DNA of 64,000 nt. Origin: Absidia repens. Taxonomy: Eukaryota > Mucoromycota > Mucoromycetes > Mucorales > Cunninghamellaceae. This document shows, in pieces, positions 52,441-62,474 of this stretch. The stretch spans positions 5,001 to 69,000 of the forward strand of contig MCGE01000055.1 in assembly GCA_002105175.1 (NCBI GenBank). The letters are read 5' to 3'. Both the position numbers and the translations under genes were made by a program. Position 1 is the stretch's first letter. Each line of letters begins with the position of its first letter. A model generated the notes under the pieces. It made no database searches and was not told where the DNA came from. It saw only the letters and a list, made by a program, of their open reading frames with translations.

Positions 52441-53510
52441 CACAATTGGCTGTTGAAGTTTTTTGACAAGTTTTGTTTATGCAAATTGGAAGGTTGCTGA
52501 GTTTGATTCTCATTTTGGCGTTGGTAACCATTATTACGTGGCCTATATTCTTGTTGCCTATTATTTCCATATTGCTGAGCACCAAATGTGTGGCTTTGAT
52601 ATCTATTATAATTATTCCTGAATCTGTTTTGTTGATATCCTTGTCCTTGACTCATTTCTTGTCTTATCGTTTGACGGATTAGTTCTTGAATGTCATCAGG
52701 TTCAGTTAATTCTTGGGGTTTGCTTGTCTTTTTTAATTTTTTATCTTCAATAAAAATATTGTCGGACTTCTGGCTCATTTTATCAGCCACTAAGGTTGCA
52801 AGCTTTTCCAAGAAACCATTTTGATTTAAATCGTCTTCATCCACTGAAGTATCCATAACATTTAAGCTAGTGGGTTGTATCATAGGCATGCTATTGGCAA
52901 AATTAAAAGATTTGGCCTTCTTGATGGTACTTTTTGTTCCATTTGTGGTTTGATTTATATTTTCTGATCGATAGGCCTTCCACCAATCTTCTGAATGTTT
53001 TTTCCATTCTTCTAAGGTAGTGGCTCCAAAGGCTAAACAGTGTGCTCTAATAGGAGGAAGCAGTCCTGTTCTGAATCGATTCAATAACACAGTTTGATCA
53101 GTACTCTCTGCCAATTTAGCAGCTGATCTCAATCTTGTATAGTATGACTGGGGTCTTTCATCATTTTCTTGAGCCATATCATTGTATGCGAAATTATATT
53201 GCTGGATTAATTCAGTTGTGACATATTGATCCTTTAAAGCGTCAATGGCACCATGATATGTTAAAGGTCCTTTGAGAGTATCTTGCCAATCTTCCATGAA
53301 AGCTTCAGCTTCTCCATATAAAAGAGAATTGAGAATAATAATTTTTCGATCATTGGCAGTAATGTTAGTCAGGGCAAAGTAGTTGTCCAATAGTTTTTTA
53401 AATTGACGGAAGTCTTCTCCTTCCTTAGCTGAGAAAGTAATAACACGGGGCTTAAGTCCCTTGAGATGTTGCTCATGTGTGCTAGCCAACACAGTATGTT
53501 CTTGATCCAT
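52440..53510 (-). CDS. Gag of the T element, 356 aa
   Basis: ATG at 53510 (MDQEHTVLAST). Capsid-type region (FRQFKKLLDNYFALTNI, SLLYGEAEAFMEDWQ, ERPQSYYTRLRSAAKL, LLNRFRTGLLPPIRAHCL). No CCHC knuckle; instead an Asn/Arg/Gln-rich C-terminus (NRFRNNYNRYQSH, NNRQQEYRPRNNG) that could bind RNA. Stop TGA at 52440-52442. Intact. Confidence 0.92.
   Translation of the reverse strand: MDQEHTVLASTHEQHLKGLKPRVITFSAKEGEDFRQFKKLLDNYFALTNITANDRKIIILNSLLYGEAEAFMEDWQDTLKGPLTYHGAIDALKDQYVTTELIQQYNFAYNDMAQENDERPQSYYTRLRSAAKLAESTDQTVLLNRFRTGLLPPIRAHCLAFGATTLEEWKKHSEDWWKAYRSENINQTTNGTKSTIKKAKSFNFANSMPMIQPTSLNVMDTSVDEDDLNQNGFLEKLATLVADKMSQKSDNIFIEDKKLKKTSKPQELTEPDDIQELIRQTIRQEMSQGQGYQQNRFRNNYNRYQSHTFGAQQYGNNRQQEYRPRNNGYQRQNENQTQQPSNLHKQNLSKNFNSQL
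52458..52464 (-). promoter_or_regulatory. -1 frameshift slippery site A AAA AAC between gag and pol of the T element
   Basis: Gag codons TCA AAA AAC place the classic heptamer A-AAA-AAC in the correct register, five codons before the Gag stop. The -1 frame then runs openly into Pol. Confidence 0.78.
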
Positions 53511-53577
53511 GTTTGATATGATCTTAATGTTTCTTGTAGTTGTTTATAAAAATTGACTTGATTTTTTTTTTTTTGTA

Positions 53578-53596
53578 ACCCCTGTAGTGAGCACCA
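53578..53596 (-). other. Primer-binding site matching tRNA-Ile(AAT) of this locus
   Basis: Minus-strand TGGTGCTCACTACAGGGGT is the exact complement of the last 16 bases of the tRNA at 47884-47957 plus CCA, 19 of 19. Four bases (TATT on the minus strand) separate it from the LTR end. Confidence 0.93.
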
Positions 53597-53600
53597 AATA

Positions 53601-54433
53601 TGTTACGGGTATTTTTGAGTTAATAAAATAAATGTAATGTACCAAATATGTATGGTTTGTTGAAATAATATGAGCCGTAACGGTATGAAGTTAACCTTTT
53701 AGTTAAGTTCAAGTAGTATTTTACACCAAATAGATAGTGTATAAGTGTTTTCTTGTTCTTGCTTGAACGGATTTGCAGTGAGGACCAAAATATATTTTTC
53801 CCCTGAATCGGAATTTGAAATGTCCTTTTTTGTTTACTTGACTCGTAGTCTTGAAAAATAGAGAGTACCAAATATCCAATTAAATTATTTGATATAAGTA
53901 GAAAGTACCAGATTTGTTATTGGTAATAAGTAGTGAGCACCAGAACCTTTGTAGATAAAGTCCAACTTGAAATAAAAGAAGTTTTTAAAAGAAAACTTGA
54001 TAAAATAAAATAAAGTAGAAGTATTGACCTTAGCTTGGTTCAATAAAAATAAAAAAGAGTATAGCTGACTCTGAAAATAAAATAAATAAAGATTTCTATA
54101 GCAAAATAGAAATGACTTGATAGCTTGATGTTTTTATAAAAAAACTTTAGATTGACTTTTTATTTTTATTGAGAAAAAGAATAAATTGAAAAAACTGAAG
54201 AATAATATTTTATAACAAAAAGTTGGCCCTTTTATACTAATTTTTAAGGAGCGGAGTGGGTTTGGTCGTCGACGAGATTTGGAGGAGCGAAGTAAAATGA
54301 TAGGTGGAGGAGAGCGGAGAAGAAGAAGAAGTCGACGACGAGATGACGATGGCTGCGGCATCATTCAGTGGTAGCCCACGCCATCAGTTCGCCCAAACCA
54401 AAGAGATTGGCCAATTCCATGTTATGGTCCACA
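53601..54433 (-). mobile_element. 5' LTR of the T element (833 bp)
   Basis: Direct repeat of 48005-48837. GGTG at 48001-48004 and 54434-54437 is a 4-bp target duplication; the unoccupied sequence survives in relatives near 58503-58550 and 61776-61830 (TTGTTATAAGTGAATACC). Confidence 0.95.
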
Positions 54434-54490
54434 GGTGAATACCAAATATGTTATGGTAGTGTTGCGGCTAAATTTGTGATTTTAGTCCAA

Positions 54491-55397
54491 TGTTACGGCT
54501 ATTTTTGAGTTAATAAAATAAAAGTGTGTACCAAATATATGTGGTTTGTTTAGTTTATATGAACCGCAACGAAGAAAAGTTAACCTTTTTGTTGAATTTC
54601 AGTTATATTTTACACCAAATGGGTAGTGTATAAGTGTTTGCTAGTTGTTGCTTGAATGGATTTGGTAGTGAGGGTCAAAAAATGTTTTCCCCTGAATCGG
54701 AATTTGAAATGTACTTTTTTGTTTACTTGACTTGTAGTCTTGAAAAATAGAGAGCACCAAATGTTTTATTTGATATAAGTAAAAAGTACCAGATATGTTA
54801 TTGGTAGTAAGTAGTGAGCACCAGAACTTTTATAGATAAAGTCCAACTTGAAAGAAGTTTATAAGAAATAAACTTGAAAAAAATAAAAGATATTGACCAG
54901 TAGGGTTCAATATAGTAAATCAATAGTGTATATATGAAGATATATAGCACTGCCAAACAAAATAAAAGTACTAAGACTTGAGATTGGTTTTAAAAAAAAC
55001 CTTTTATTGAGAGAATTTATAAATAAAAATTAACTGAAGAAGAAGAGTACAAATAGGAATTTCTTCCTATTTATACCTTTTCTTTAAACAACTGGGAATG
55101 AATTCCCAGTTAAAAAACAATAAAAAAGAACTAAAAAACGATAAAAAAAAGGACGAAAAAGAAGTTAAAAAAATGATAAAAAAAACGTTAAAAAAAGGAT
55201 AAAAAAGAAGCTAAAAAAAAGCTAAAAAAAAGAAAAAAAAGAATAAAAAAAGTTGCAAAAAACAACGGAGAAAAAGAAGGGGTCAAAAAACAAAAATAAA
55301 CGACCCAGCAGAGTCACAAAACAATCCTTAATTTTGAGCCCAGTTGAGCAATTCGTCGATATCAAATAATTTTTCTAGACTGAAGTCATCGCTGACA
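54491..55397 (-). mobile_element. T-family solo LTR 1, duplication CCAA
   Basis: 907 bp; CCAA at 54487-54490 and 55398-55401. Its tail (55397 to stop 55328, 22 aa) is VSDDFSLEKLFDIDELLNWA, then QN. TATA box GGTATAAATAGG near 55075. Outside the tail it is almost the same as LTR 7. Confidence 0.88.
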
Positions 55398-55458
55398 CCA
55401 ACTGGATTGTGTTTTTGTAGGTTTTTTTATGTTTTTCTGGGTTGAATAGGATGTCTTG

Positions 55459-56186
55459 TGTTACAGCTAATTTGGGTTGGAAGCTTGTAACAGAGTAGTG
55501 TTTTTGTAGGTTTTTATATTTTTTTGTGCTGGATAGGATGTCTTGAGTTATCCTTTAGTGTAGCTTTTGCTTGTTTAGAGCTTGAATATGAATTTGTTCC
55601 TTAGGCGGAATTCGAAATATCTTGCCCCTGATTTGGACAAAAATAGAATATAGAGTAGTGAGCACCAGAACTTTTGTAGATAAAGTCCAACTGTAGAGAA
55701 AGTTTATAAAGAATAAACTTGAAAAAGTAATATAAAATAAAAATGAAAAGTATTGACCTTTGTTGGTTCAATAAAAATATAGTGTATAACACACAGTAAA
55801 AATAAAATAAAAAAAGGACTTGTAGTCAGAAAATAAGGAGGTTTCTATGATCCAATAGAAACGGTAGATAATTTGGTGGTATAATAACCTTTGTACTGAG
55901 TTTTATTTAATATATTGGGAAAACTTGAAAAAAAAAACTAAAGAAAAAAATAAAAGGATAAAAAAAGGTGGGATATTTATACTAAAAAAATAAAAGAAAA
56001 TAAAGTTGGACTGAAGCGAGGCGAAACAAGAAAAAAAGTAAAAAGTGATCTGAGATCCAAGATCTGGACCAGGGCAAGCTTCATTCATTCAAAGCCCAGT
56101 CACGGAGCTCTTGCGAGCTGAAGACGTTATTAAACCCGTCCTCGGACTCGCCATCACTGGAAGCAGTCTCGGACTGTTCCTCGACA
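55459..56186 (-). mobile_element. T-family solo LTR 2, duplication CTTG
   Basis: 728 bp; CTTG at 55455-55458 and 56187-56190. Tail (56186 to stop 56081, 34 aa) starts VEEQSETASSDG and ends FNNVFSSQELRDWALNE. TATA box AGTATAAATATCCC near 55975. Internal tRNA-Ile 3'-end motif GTAGTGAGCACCA near 55655. Confidence 0.88.
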
Positions 56187-56190
56187 CTTG

Positions 56191-56878
56191 AGTGATCCTT
56201 TGGTGTAGCTTTGATCGTTTAGAGCTTTGAAAATAAATTTGTTCCTTCGGCGGAATTTGAAATATCTTGTTCCTGAATTGGACAAAAATAGAATTGATAG
56301 TAGTGAGCACCAGAACTTTTGTAGATAAAGTCCAACTGTAGAGAAAGTTTATAAAAAATAAACTTGAAAGAGTAAAAAAATAAAAAAGAAAAGTATTGAC
56401 CTTTGTTGGTTCAATAAAAATAAGTGTATAACACACAGTAAAAAAATAAAAAAGGACTTGTAGTCACAAAAAATAAAAGAAAGTTTCTATATAGACGATA
56501 GAAACAAAATAAAAATAAGACAGTGATTTGGTGGTTAAAAAACCTTTGTACTGAATTTTATAAAAAAGGTTGAGATAAATATGTAAAAATAAATAACTCA
56601 AGAAAAAATAAAATTGTTGCGGGGGAAGTGAAGGTATTTATACTAATCAAAAAAGGGTGGTCGAAAGCAAGAGGTAGTTAAAATATAAGGGTCGTTCGAA
56701 TTCACCATTGTCAAAATCGACAGAGTGTTTTGGGATCGAACTTTAATTCGAGAGTGCCCAGTCGATGAGCTCACGTGTGTTAAAAGCACTTGCAAATACG
56801 TCTTCGACTTCAGCATTACTTGAGTCAACTTGCATTGGATCTTCACTATCTGTATCAACTTGCATCGGATCTTCAACA
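56191..56878 (-). mobile_element. T-family LTR 3 (left end rearranged)
   Basis: Minus-strand start TGTTGAAGATCCG at 56878, followed on the plus strand by CTGG. Tail (56878 to stop 56743, 44 aa) has a duplicated heptad EDPMQVD and ends FASAFNTRELIDWALSN. Its U5 continues left of LTR 2, which is inserted into it. Confidence 0.7.
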
Positions 56879-56900
56879 CTGGGTTAAATAGGATGTCTTG

Positions 56901-57702
56901 TGTTACGGCTAATTTGGGTAAGAAGCTTGTAACAGAGTAGTGTTTTTGTAGGTTTTTATATTTTTCTGGGTTGAATAGGATGTCTTGAGTATCCTTTAGT
57001 ATAGCTTTTGCTTGTTTAGAGCTTGATAATAAATTTGTTCCTTGGGCGGAATTTGAAATAACTTGTTCCTGATTTGAACAAAAATAGAATATAGAGTAGT
57101 GAGCACCAGAACTTTTGTAGATAAAGTCCAACTGTAGAGGAAGTTTATAAAAAATAAACTTGGAAAAGTAAAATAATATAAAAAGAAAAGTATTGACCTT
57201 TGTTGGTTCAATAAAAATATAGTGTATAACACACAGTAAAAATAAAATAAAAAGAGGACTTGTAGTCAAAAATAAAAGAGGTTCCTATGATCCAATAGAA
57301 ACAGTAGATAAATTGGTGGTTAAAAGAACCTTTGTACTAAGTTTTATTTTATAATACGAGAAAACTTGAAAAAAAACTAAAGAAAAAATAATTTCTTCAA
57401 AAAAGTCTGGCTATTTATACTAAAAAAATAATTAAGGTTGGCCAGAAGCAAAAAGTGTCGAAAGCGAAAGATGTCAAGAGCAGAAGGATGTCAAGAGCAA
57501 AAAATGTCAAAAGCAAAAAAAGTCAAGAGCAAAAAGTGTCGAGAGCAAAAAGGTAAACAAATAAGTGTCGGAGGTAAATAAAATTCATTGCGAGCGGGCC
57601 CAATCAAAGAGTTCTCTTGTTCCAAGCAGCTGCGCGAACACATCTTCACCAGAGCTGGAGTTGGATTGCAGTTGGTCTTCGACCTGAGGCTGTTCTTCGA
57701 CA
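56901..57702 (-). mobile_element. T-family solo LTR 4, duplication CTTG
   Basis: 802 bp; CTTG at 56897-56900 and 57703-57706. Tail (57702 to stop 57585, 38 aa) starts VEEQPQVEDQLQSN and ends VFAQLLGTRELFDWARSQ. Upstream of the LTR start the frame stays open for tens of codons. A tandem GTCAAGAGCAAAAA repeat lies at 57455-57560 in U3. Confidence 0.88.
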
Positions 57703-58468
57703 CTTGAGTGATCCTTTGGTGTAGCTTTGATCGTTTGGAGCTTTGAAAAATAATTTTCTTCCTTCGGCGGAATTTGAAATATTTTGTTCCTGAATCGGAC
57801 AAAAATAGATTTGATAGTAGTGAGCACCAGAACTTTTGTAGATAAAGTCCAACTGTAGAGAAAGTTTATAAAAAATAAACTTGAAAGAGTAAAATAAAAT
57901 AAAAAGAAAAGTATTGACCTTTGTTGGTTCAATAAAAATAAGTGTATAACACACAGTAAAAATAAAATAAAAAGAGGACTTGTAGTCACAAAAAAAATAA
58001 GAGAAAGTTTCTATATAGACGATAGAAACAAAATAAAAATAAGACAGTGATTTGGTGGTTAAAAACCTTTGTACTGAATTTTATAAAAAAAGATTGAGAT
58101 AAATATATAAAAATAAATAACTAAAGAAAAGAGAATTGGCGGGGGAAAGGTGGGGTATTTATACTAAAAAATAAAGTGGCGGCGAGTGGGTGTCATGTAC
58201 CTGACAAGTGTTATGTGCATGATAGGTGTTATGTACGTGACAGAGGTAGTAATTTGATGAGAAGATAATATATATGAAAGAACCAATAAAAATAAGATAA
58301 TAAAAGAAAAAAAGAAAATAATTATACACCTTTATTCCTCCATTGCCCAACCAAGAGCATCAGTTACGCCAAAGGCGGCAGCAAGGAAATTGTTGTTGTT
58401 CGTTTCCATGACAGTAGTGTTACGGCTAATTTGGGTAAGAAGCTTGTAACAGAGTAGTGTTTTTCTGG

Positions 58469-60233
58469 TGTTACGGCTATTTTTGAGTAAATAAAATAAA
58501 AGTGTTGTGGCTGTTTTTAAGTTTTGTTATAAGTGAATACCAAATATGTTATGGTAGACTTGACGTTTTTGATGTTATTTGTATAGTTTGGTATAGATAA
58601 AGTAGTATCTTGCACCAATTGTGTCTTGTAATAAATTAATTTTTCTTCCTAGTGAGAGTCAAGAGCGATTTATTTTTCTCTGGACGGAATTTGAAATTTG
58701 GTTTTCTGTGGTCCCTGAATTGACTTTTGTTTATAGAGAGAGCACTAGAGATGTGTCACACCAAATATGTATTTGATAACGAGAAGTGAGTTCCAGATAT
58801 GAGTTTGGATAATAAGTAGTGAGCACCAGAACTTTTATAGATAAAGTCCAACTTGAAATAAAAGAAGTTTTAAAAGAAAACTTGATAAAATAAAATAAAA
58901 TAAAAGTATTGACCTTAGCTGGTTCAATAAAAAATAAAAAGTGAGAGTATAACTGACTCTAAATAAAATAAATAAAGATTTCTATAGCAAAATAGAAATA
59001 ACTTGACAACTTGATAATTTGGTGGTTAAAAAAAACCTTTGTACTGACTTCTATTTGATAATTGAGTAAAGTATATAAAAAAAACTAAAGAGAAAGAAAA
59101 GGATAATAATAAAAAGGTGGGGTATTTATACTATTTTTTGTTGGTTTCGTGTGGTGATGAGTTTTATATTTTTTTTGGTGGTTTTGTTGCTTAGGGCTTT
59201 TTATATTGTTTTTGGTGCGAGTGGTGACATCGCTTCGTTGTTGTGGGGTCAGTCGTTACTTAGACCCCATTCCAAAACCTGATTGATATTGAAAATATCA
59301 GCGGCTATAACACTTGCCGTGTCAGTGGGGTAGTTGGCGGCAGCGGTGTTGGTGGTGTTGGTGGCGGCTTCCACAACAAAAGTGTGTACCAAATATATGT
59401 GGTTTGTTTAGTTTATATGAACCGCAACGAAGAAAAGTTAACCTTTTTGTTGAGTTTCAGTTATATTTTACACCAAATGGGTAGTGTATAAGTGTTTGCT
59501 AGTTGTTGCTTGAATGGATTTGGTAGTGAGGGTCAAAAAATGTTTTCCCCTGAATCGGAATTTGAAATGTACTTTTTTGTTTACTTGACTTGTAGTCTTG
59601 AAAAATAGAGAGCACCAAATGTTTTATTTGATATAAGTAAAAAGTACCAGATATGTTATTGGTAGTAAGTAGTGAGCACCAGAACTTTTATAGATAAAGT
59701 CCAACTTGAAAAAAAATAAAAGATATTGACCAGTAGGGTTCAATGTAGTAAATCAATAGTGTATATATGAAGATATATAGCACTGCCAAACAAAATAAAA
59801 GTACTAAGACTTGAGATTGGTTTTAAAAAAAACCTTTTATTGAGAGAATTTATAAATAAAAATTAACTGAAGAAGAAGAGTACAAATAGGAATTTCTTCC
59901 TATTTATACCTTTTCTTTAAACAACTGGGAATGAATTCCCAGTTAAAAAACAATAAAAAAAGAACTAAAAAACGATAAAAAAAAGGACGAAAAAGAAGTT
60001 AAAAAAATGATAAAAAAAACGTTAAAAAAAGGATAAAAAAGAAGCTAAAAAAAAAGCTAAAAAAAAGATGAAAAAAGAATAAAAAAAGTTGCAAAAAACA
60101 ACGGAGAAAAAGAAGGGGTCAAAAAACAAAAATAAACGACCCAGCAGAGTCACAAAGCAATCCCTAATTTTGGGCCCAGTTGAGCAATTCATCTAAATTA
60201 AATAACCGCTCCAGATTAAAGTCATCTCTGACA
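58469..60233 (-). mobile_element. T-family LTR 7, duplication CTGG, containing LTR 6
   Basis: CTGG at 58465-58468 and 60234-60237. Tail (60233 to stop 60164, 22 aa): VRDDFNLERLFNLDELLNWA, then QN. Sister of LTR 1. Confidence 0.85.
58503..59378 (-). mobile_element. T-family solo LTR 6, duplication AAAG
   Basis: 876 bp; AAAG at 58499-58502 and 59379-59382. Tail (59378 to stop 59249, 42 aa) starts VVEAATNTTNTAAANYP and ends IAADIFNINQVLEWGLSND. TATA box AGTATAAATACCCC near 59130. Confidence 0.88.
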
Positions 60234-60975
60234 CTGGGTTGAATAGGATGTCTTGAGTTATCCTTTTGTATAGCTTTTGCTTGTTTAGAGCTTGAAAATA
60301 AATTTGTTCCTTGGGCGGAATTTGAACTATCTTGTTCCTGATTTGAACAGAAATAGAATTGAGAGTAGTGAGCACCAGAACTTTTGTAGATAAAGTCCAA
60401 CTGTAGAGAAAGTTTATAAAAAATAAACTTGGAAAAGTAAAAGAAAAGTATTGACCTTTGTTGGTTCAATAAAAATATAGTGTATAACACACAGTAAAAA
60501 TAAAATAAAAAGAGGACTTGTAGTCAAAAATAAAAAAGGTTTCTATGATCCAATAGAAACAGTAGATAAATTGGTGGTTAAAAGAACCTTTGTACTAAGT
60601 TTTATTTGATATAATGAGAAAACTGAAAAAAACTAAAGAAAAAATAATTTCTTCAAAAATGTCTGGCTATTTATACTAAAAAATAATTAACGTTGGCCAG
60701 AAGCAAAAAGTGTCAAAAGCAAAAAGTGTCGAAAGCGAAAGATGTCAAGAGCAGAAGGATGTCAAGAGCAAAAAATGTCAAAAGCAAAAAAAGTCAAGAG
60801 CAAAAAGTGTCGAGAGCAAAAAAGTAAACAAATAAGTGTCGGAGGTAAAATATGATTTCATTGCGAGCGGGCCCAATCAAAGAGTTCTTTTGTTCCAAGC
60901 AGCTGCGCGAACACATCTTCACCAGAGCTGGAGTTGGATTGCAGTTGGTCTTCGACCTGAGGCTGTTCTTCGACA

Positions 60976-61771
60976 AAGTGAATACCAAATATGTTATGGT
61001 AGACTTGATGTTTTTGATGTTATTTGTATAGTTTGGTATAGATAGAGTAGTATCTTGCACCAAATGTGTCTTGTAATAATTAATTTTCTTCCTAGTGAGC
61101 GTCAAGAGCGATTTATTTTTTCTCTGGACGGAATTTGAAATTTGATTTTCTGTGGTCCCTGAATTGACTTTTGTTTATAGAGAGAGCACCAGATATGTAT
61201 CACACCAAATATGTATTTGATAACGAGTAGTGAGCACCAGAACTTTTGTAGATAAAGTCCAACTTGAAATAAAAGAAGTTTTTGAAAAGAAAACTTGATA
61301 AAATAAAATAAAGTAAAAGTATTGACCTTAGCTGGTTCAATAAAAATAAAAAGTGAGAGTATAGTTGACTCTGAAAATAAAATAAATAAAGATTTCTATA
61401 GCAAAATAGAAATAACTTGATAACTTGATAACTTGGTGGTTAAAAAAACCTTTGTACTGAACTTTTATTTGTTAAATGAGAAAAGTGTGTAAAGAAAAAC
61501 TAAAGAGAAAAGAAAAGGATAATAATAAAAAGTTGGCTATTTATACTAAAAAATTGATATCTATAGAGATGGTTTGTTTTTGTGTTTTTCATCTATGGAA
61601 TGTATTTTCTAATTTTTTTTGGATGTATATATGTATTTTCTATTTTTTTTGAGATGTATGAATGTATTTTCTATGGACTAGTTTTCATTCATGGCCCAGT
61701 CCATTAATTGGTTAAAACCAAAAATGTCAGCAGCAATTTCCCCAGCGGTGTCTTCAATGCTGGACCCGACA
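60976..61771 (-). mobile_element. T-family LTR 9 (left end not resolved)
   Basis: Minus-strand start TGTCGGGTCCAGC at 61771. Tail (61771 to stop 61678, 30 aa) starts VGSSIEDTAGEIAADI and ends FGFNQLMDWAMNEN. TATA box AGTATAAATAGCC near 61545. tRNA-Ile 3'-end motif near 61232, followed by further ACCAAATAT motifs. Confidence 0.75.
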
Positions 61772-61775
61772 GTTG

Positions 61776-62114
61776 TGTTGTGGCTGTTTTTAAGTTTTGT
61801 TCTAAGTGAATACCAATTATGTTATGGTAGACTTGATGTTTTTGATGTTATTTGTATAGTTTGGTATAGATAGAATAGTATCTTGCACCAAATGTGTCTT
61901 GTAATAAATTAATTTTTCTTCCTAGTGAGAGTCAAGAGCGATTTATTTTTCTCTGGACGGAATTTGAAATTTGATTTGCAGTGGTCCCTGAATTGACTTT
62001 TGTTTATAGAGAGAGCACTAGATATGTGTCACACCAAATATGTATTTGATAACGAGAAGTGAGTTCCAGATATGAGTTTGGATAATAAGTAGTGAGCACC
62101 AGAACTTTTGTAGA
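61776..62114 (-). mobile_element. T-family LTR 10, 3' part only, cut by the chromovirus
   Basis: TGTTGTGGCTGTTTTTAAG as at 47972 and 58503, running to GTAGTGAGCACCAGAAC, where the chromovirus LTR begins at 62115. Its tail-coding end is not in the window. Confidence 0.7.
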
Positions 62115-62413
62115 TGTCGTATTTGTCATCTGTCACTAATCATTTCCCACACTATCACACTTGTCATTCCTATACAGGTATAAAACACAGCCTCGAGTAT
62201 CCACTACTTAGGCATATATACTTATATCTACAGATAACCAACTTTCCATAGCCTCAAATTACCATTCTTCGACCATATCCACAGCCACAACTAGCACAGC
62301 CTTCTTTTCCCCATTTTATTATAAAAACCCTTCCTCATTTTATTCAATAAAAACCATATCTGTTATATCACTTATTTTTATAACGTCTTCTTATTATTTT
62401 ATCAAATATTACA
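62115..62413 (+). mobile_element. 5' LTR of the second chromovirus copy (299 bp)
   Basis: TGTCGTATTTGTCATCTGTC to CAAATATTACA, almost the same as 36229-36528, opposite strand. It is inserted into a T-family LTR. Confidence 0.94.
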
Positions 62414-62474
62414 TTTTTTTAAGTGAATATTATTTTATTTTCATCTTTTTACAAAAATCTATTTTAAACTCAAT

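Larger units (their letters stand above)
54460..58413 (-). mobile_element. T-family LTR 5, duplication GTAG, carrying nested LTRs 1-4
   Basis: Left end TGTTGCGGC (54460), right end (minus-strand start) TGTCATGGAAACG at 58413. GTAG lies on both sides (54456-54459, 58414-58417). The tail coded from 58413 to the stop at 58332 is 26 aa: VMETNNNNFLAAAFGVTDAL, then GWAMEE. LTRs 1 to 4 lie inside its U5 part, and part of LTR 3 or LTR 5 has been lost at a CTGGG motif near 55440. Confidence 0.7.
58418..60975 (-). mobile_element. T-family LTR 8, containing LTR 7 (and LTR 6 within it)
   Basis: Left end TGTTACGGCTAATTTGG at 58418; minus-strand start TGTCGAAGAACAG at 60975. Tail (60975 to stop 60858, 38 aa) ends VFAQLLGTKELFDWARSQ, one residue different from LTR 4 in that stretch. 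The flanks differ (GTAG / AAGT), so its own duplication is not preserved. Confidence 0.7.
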
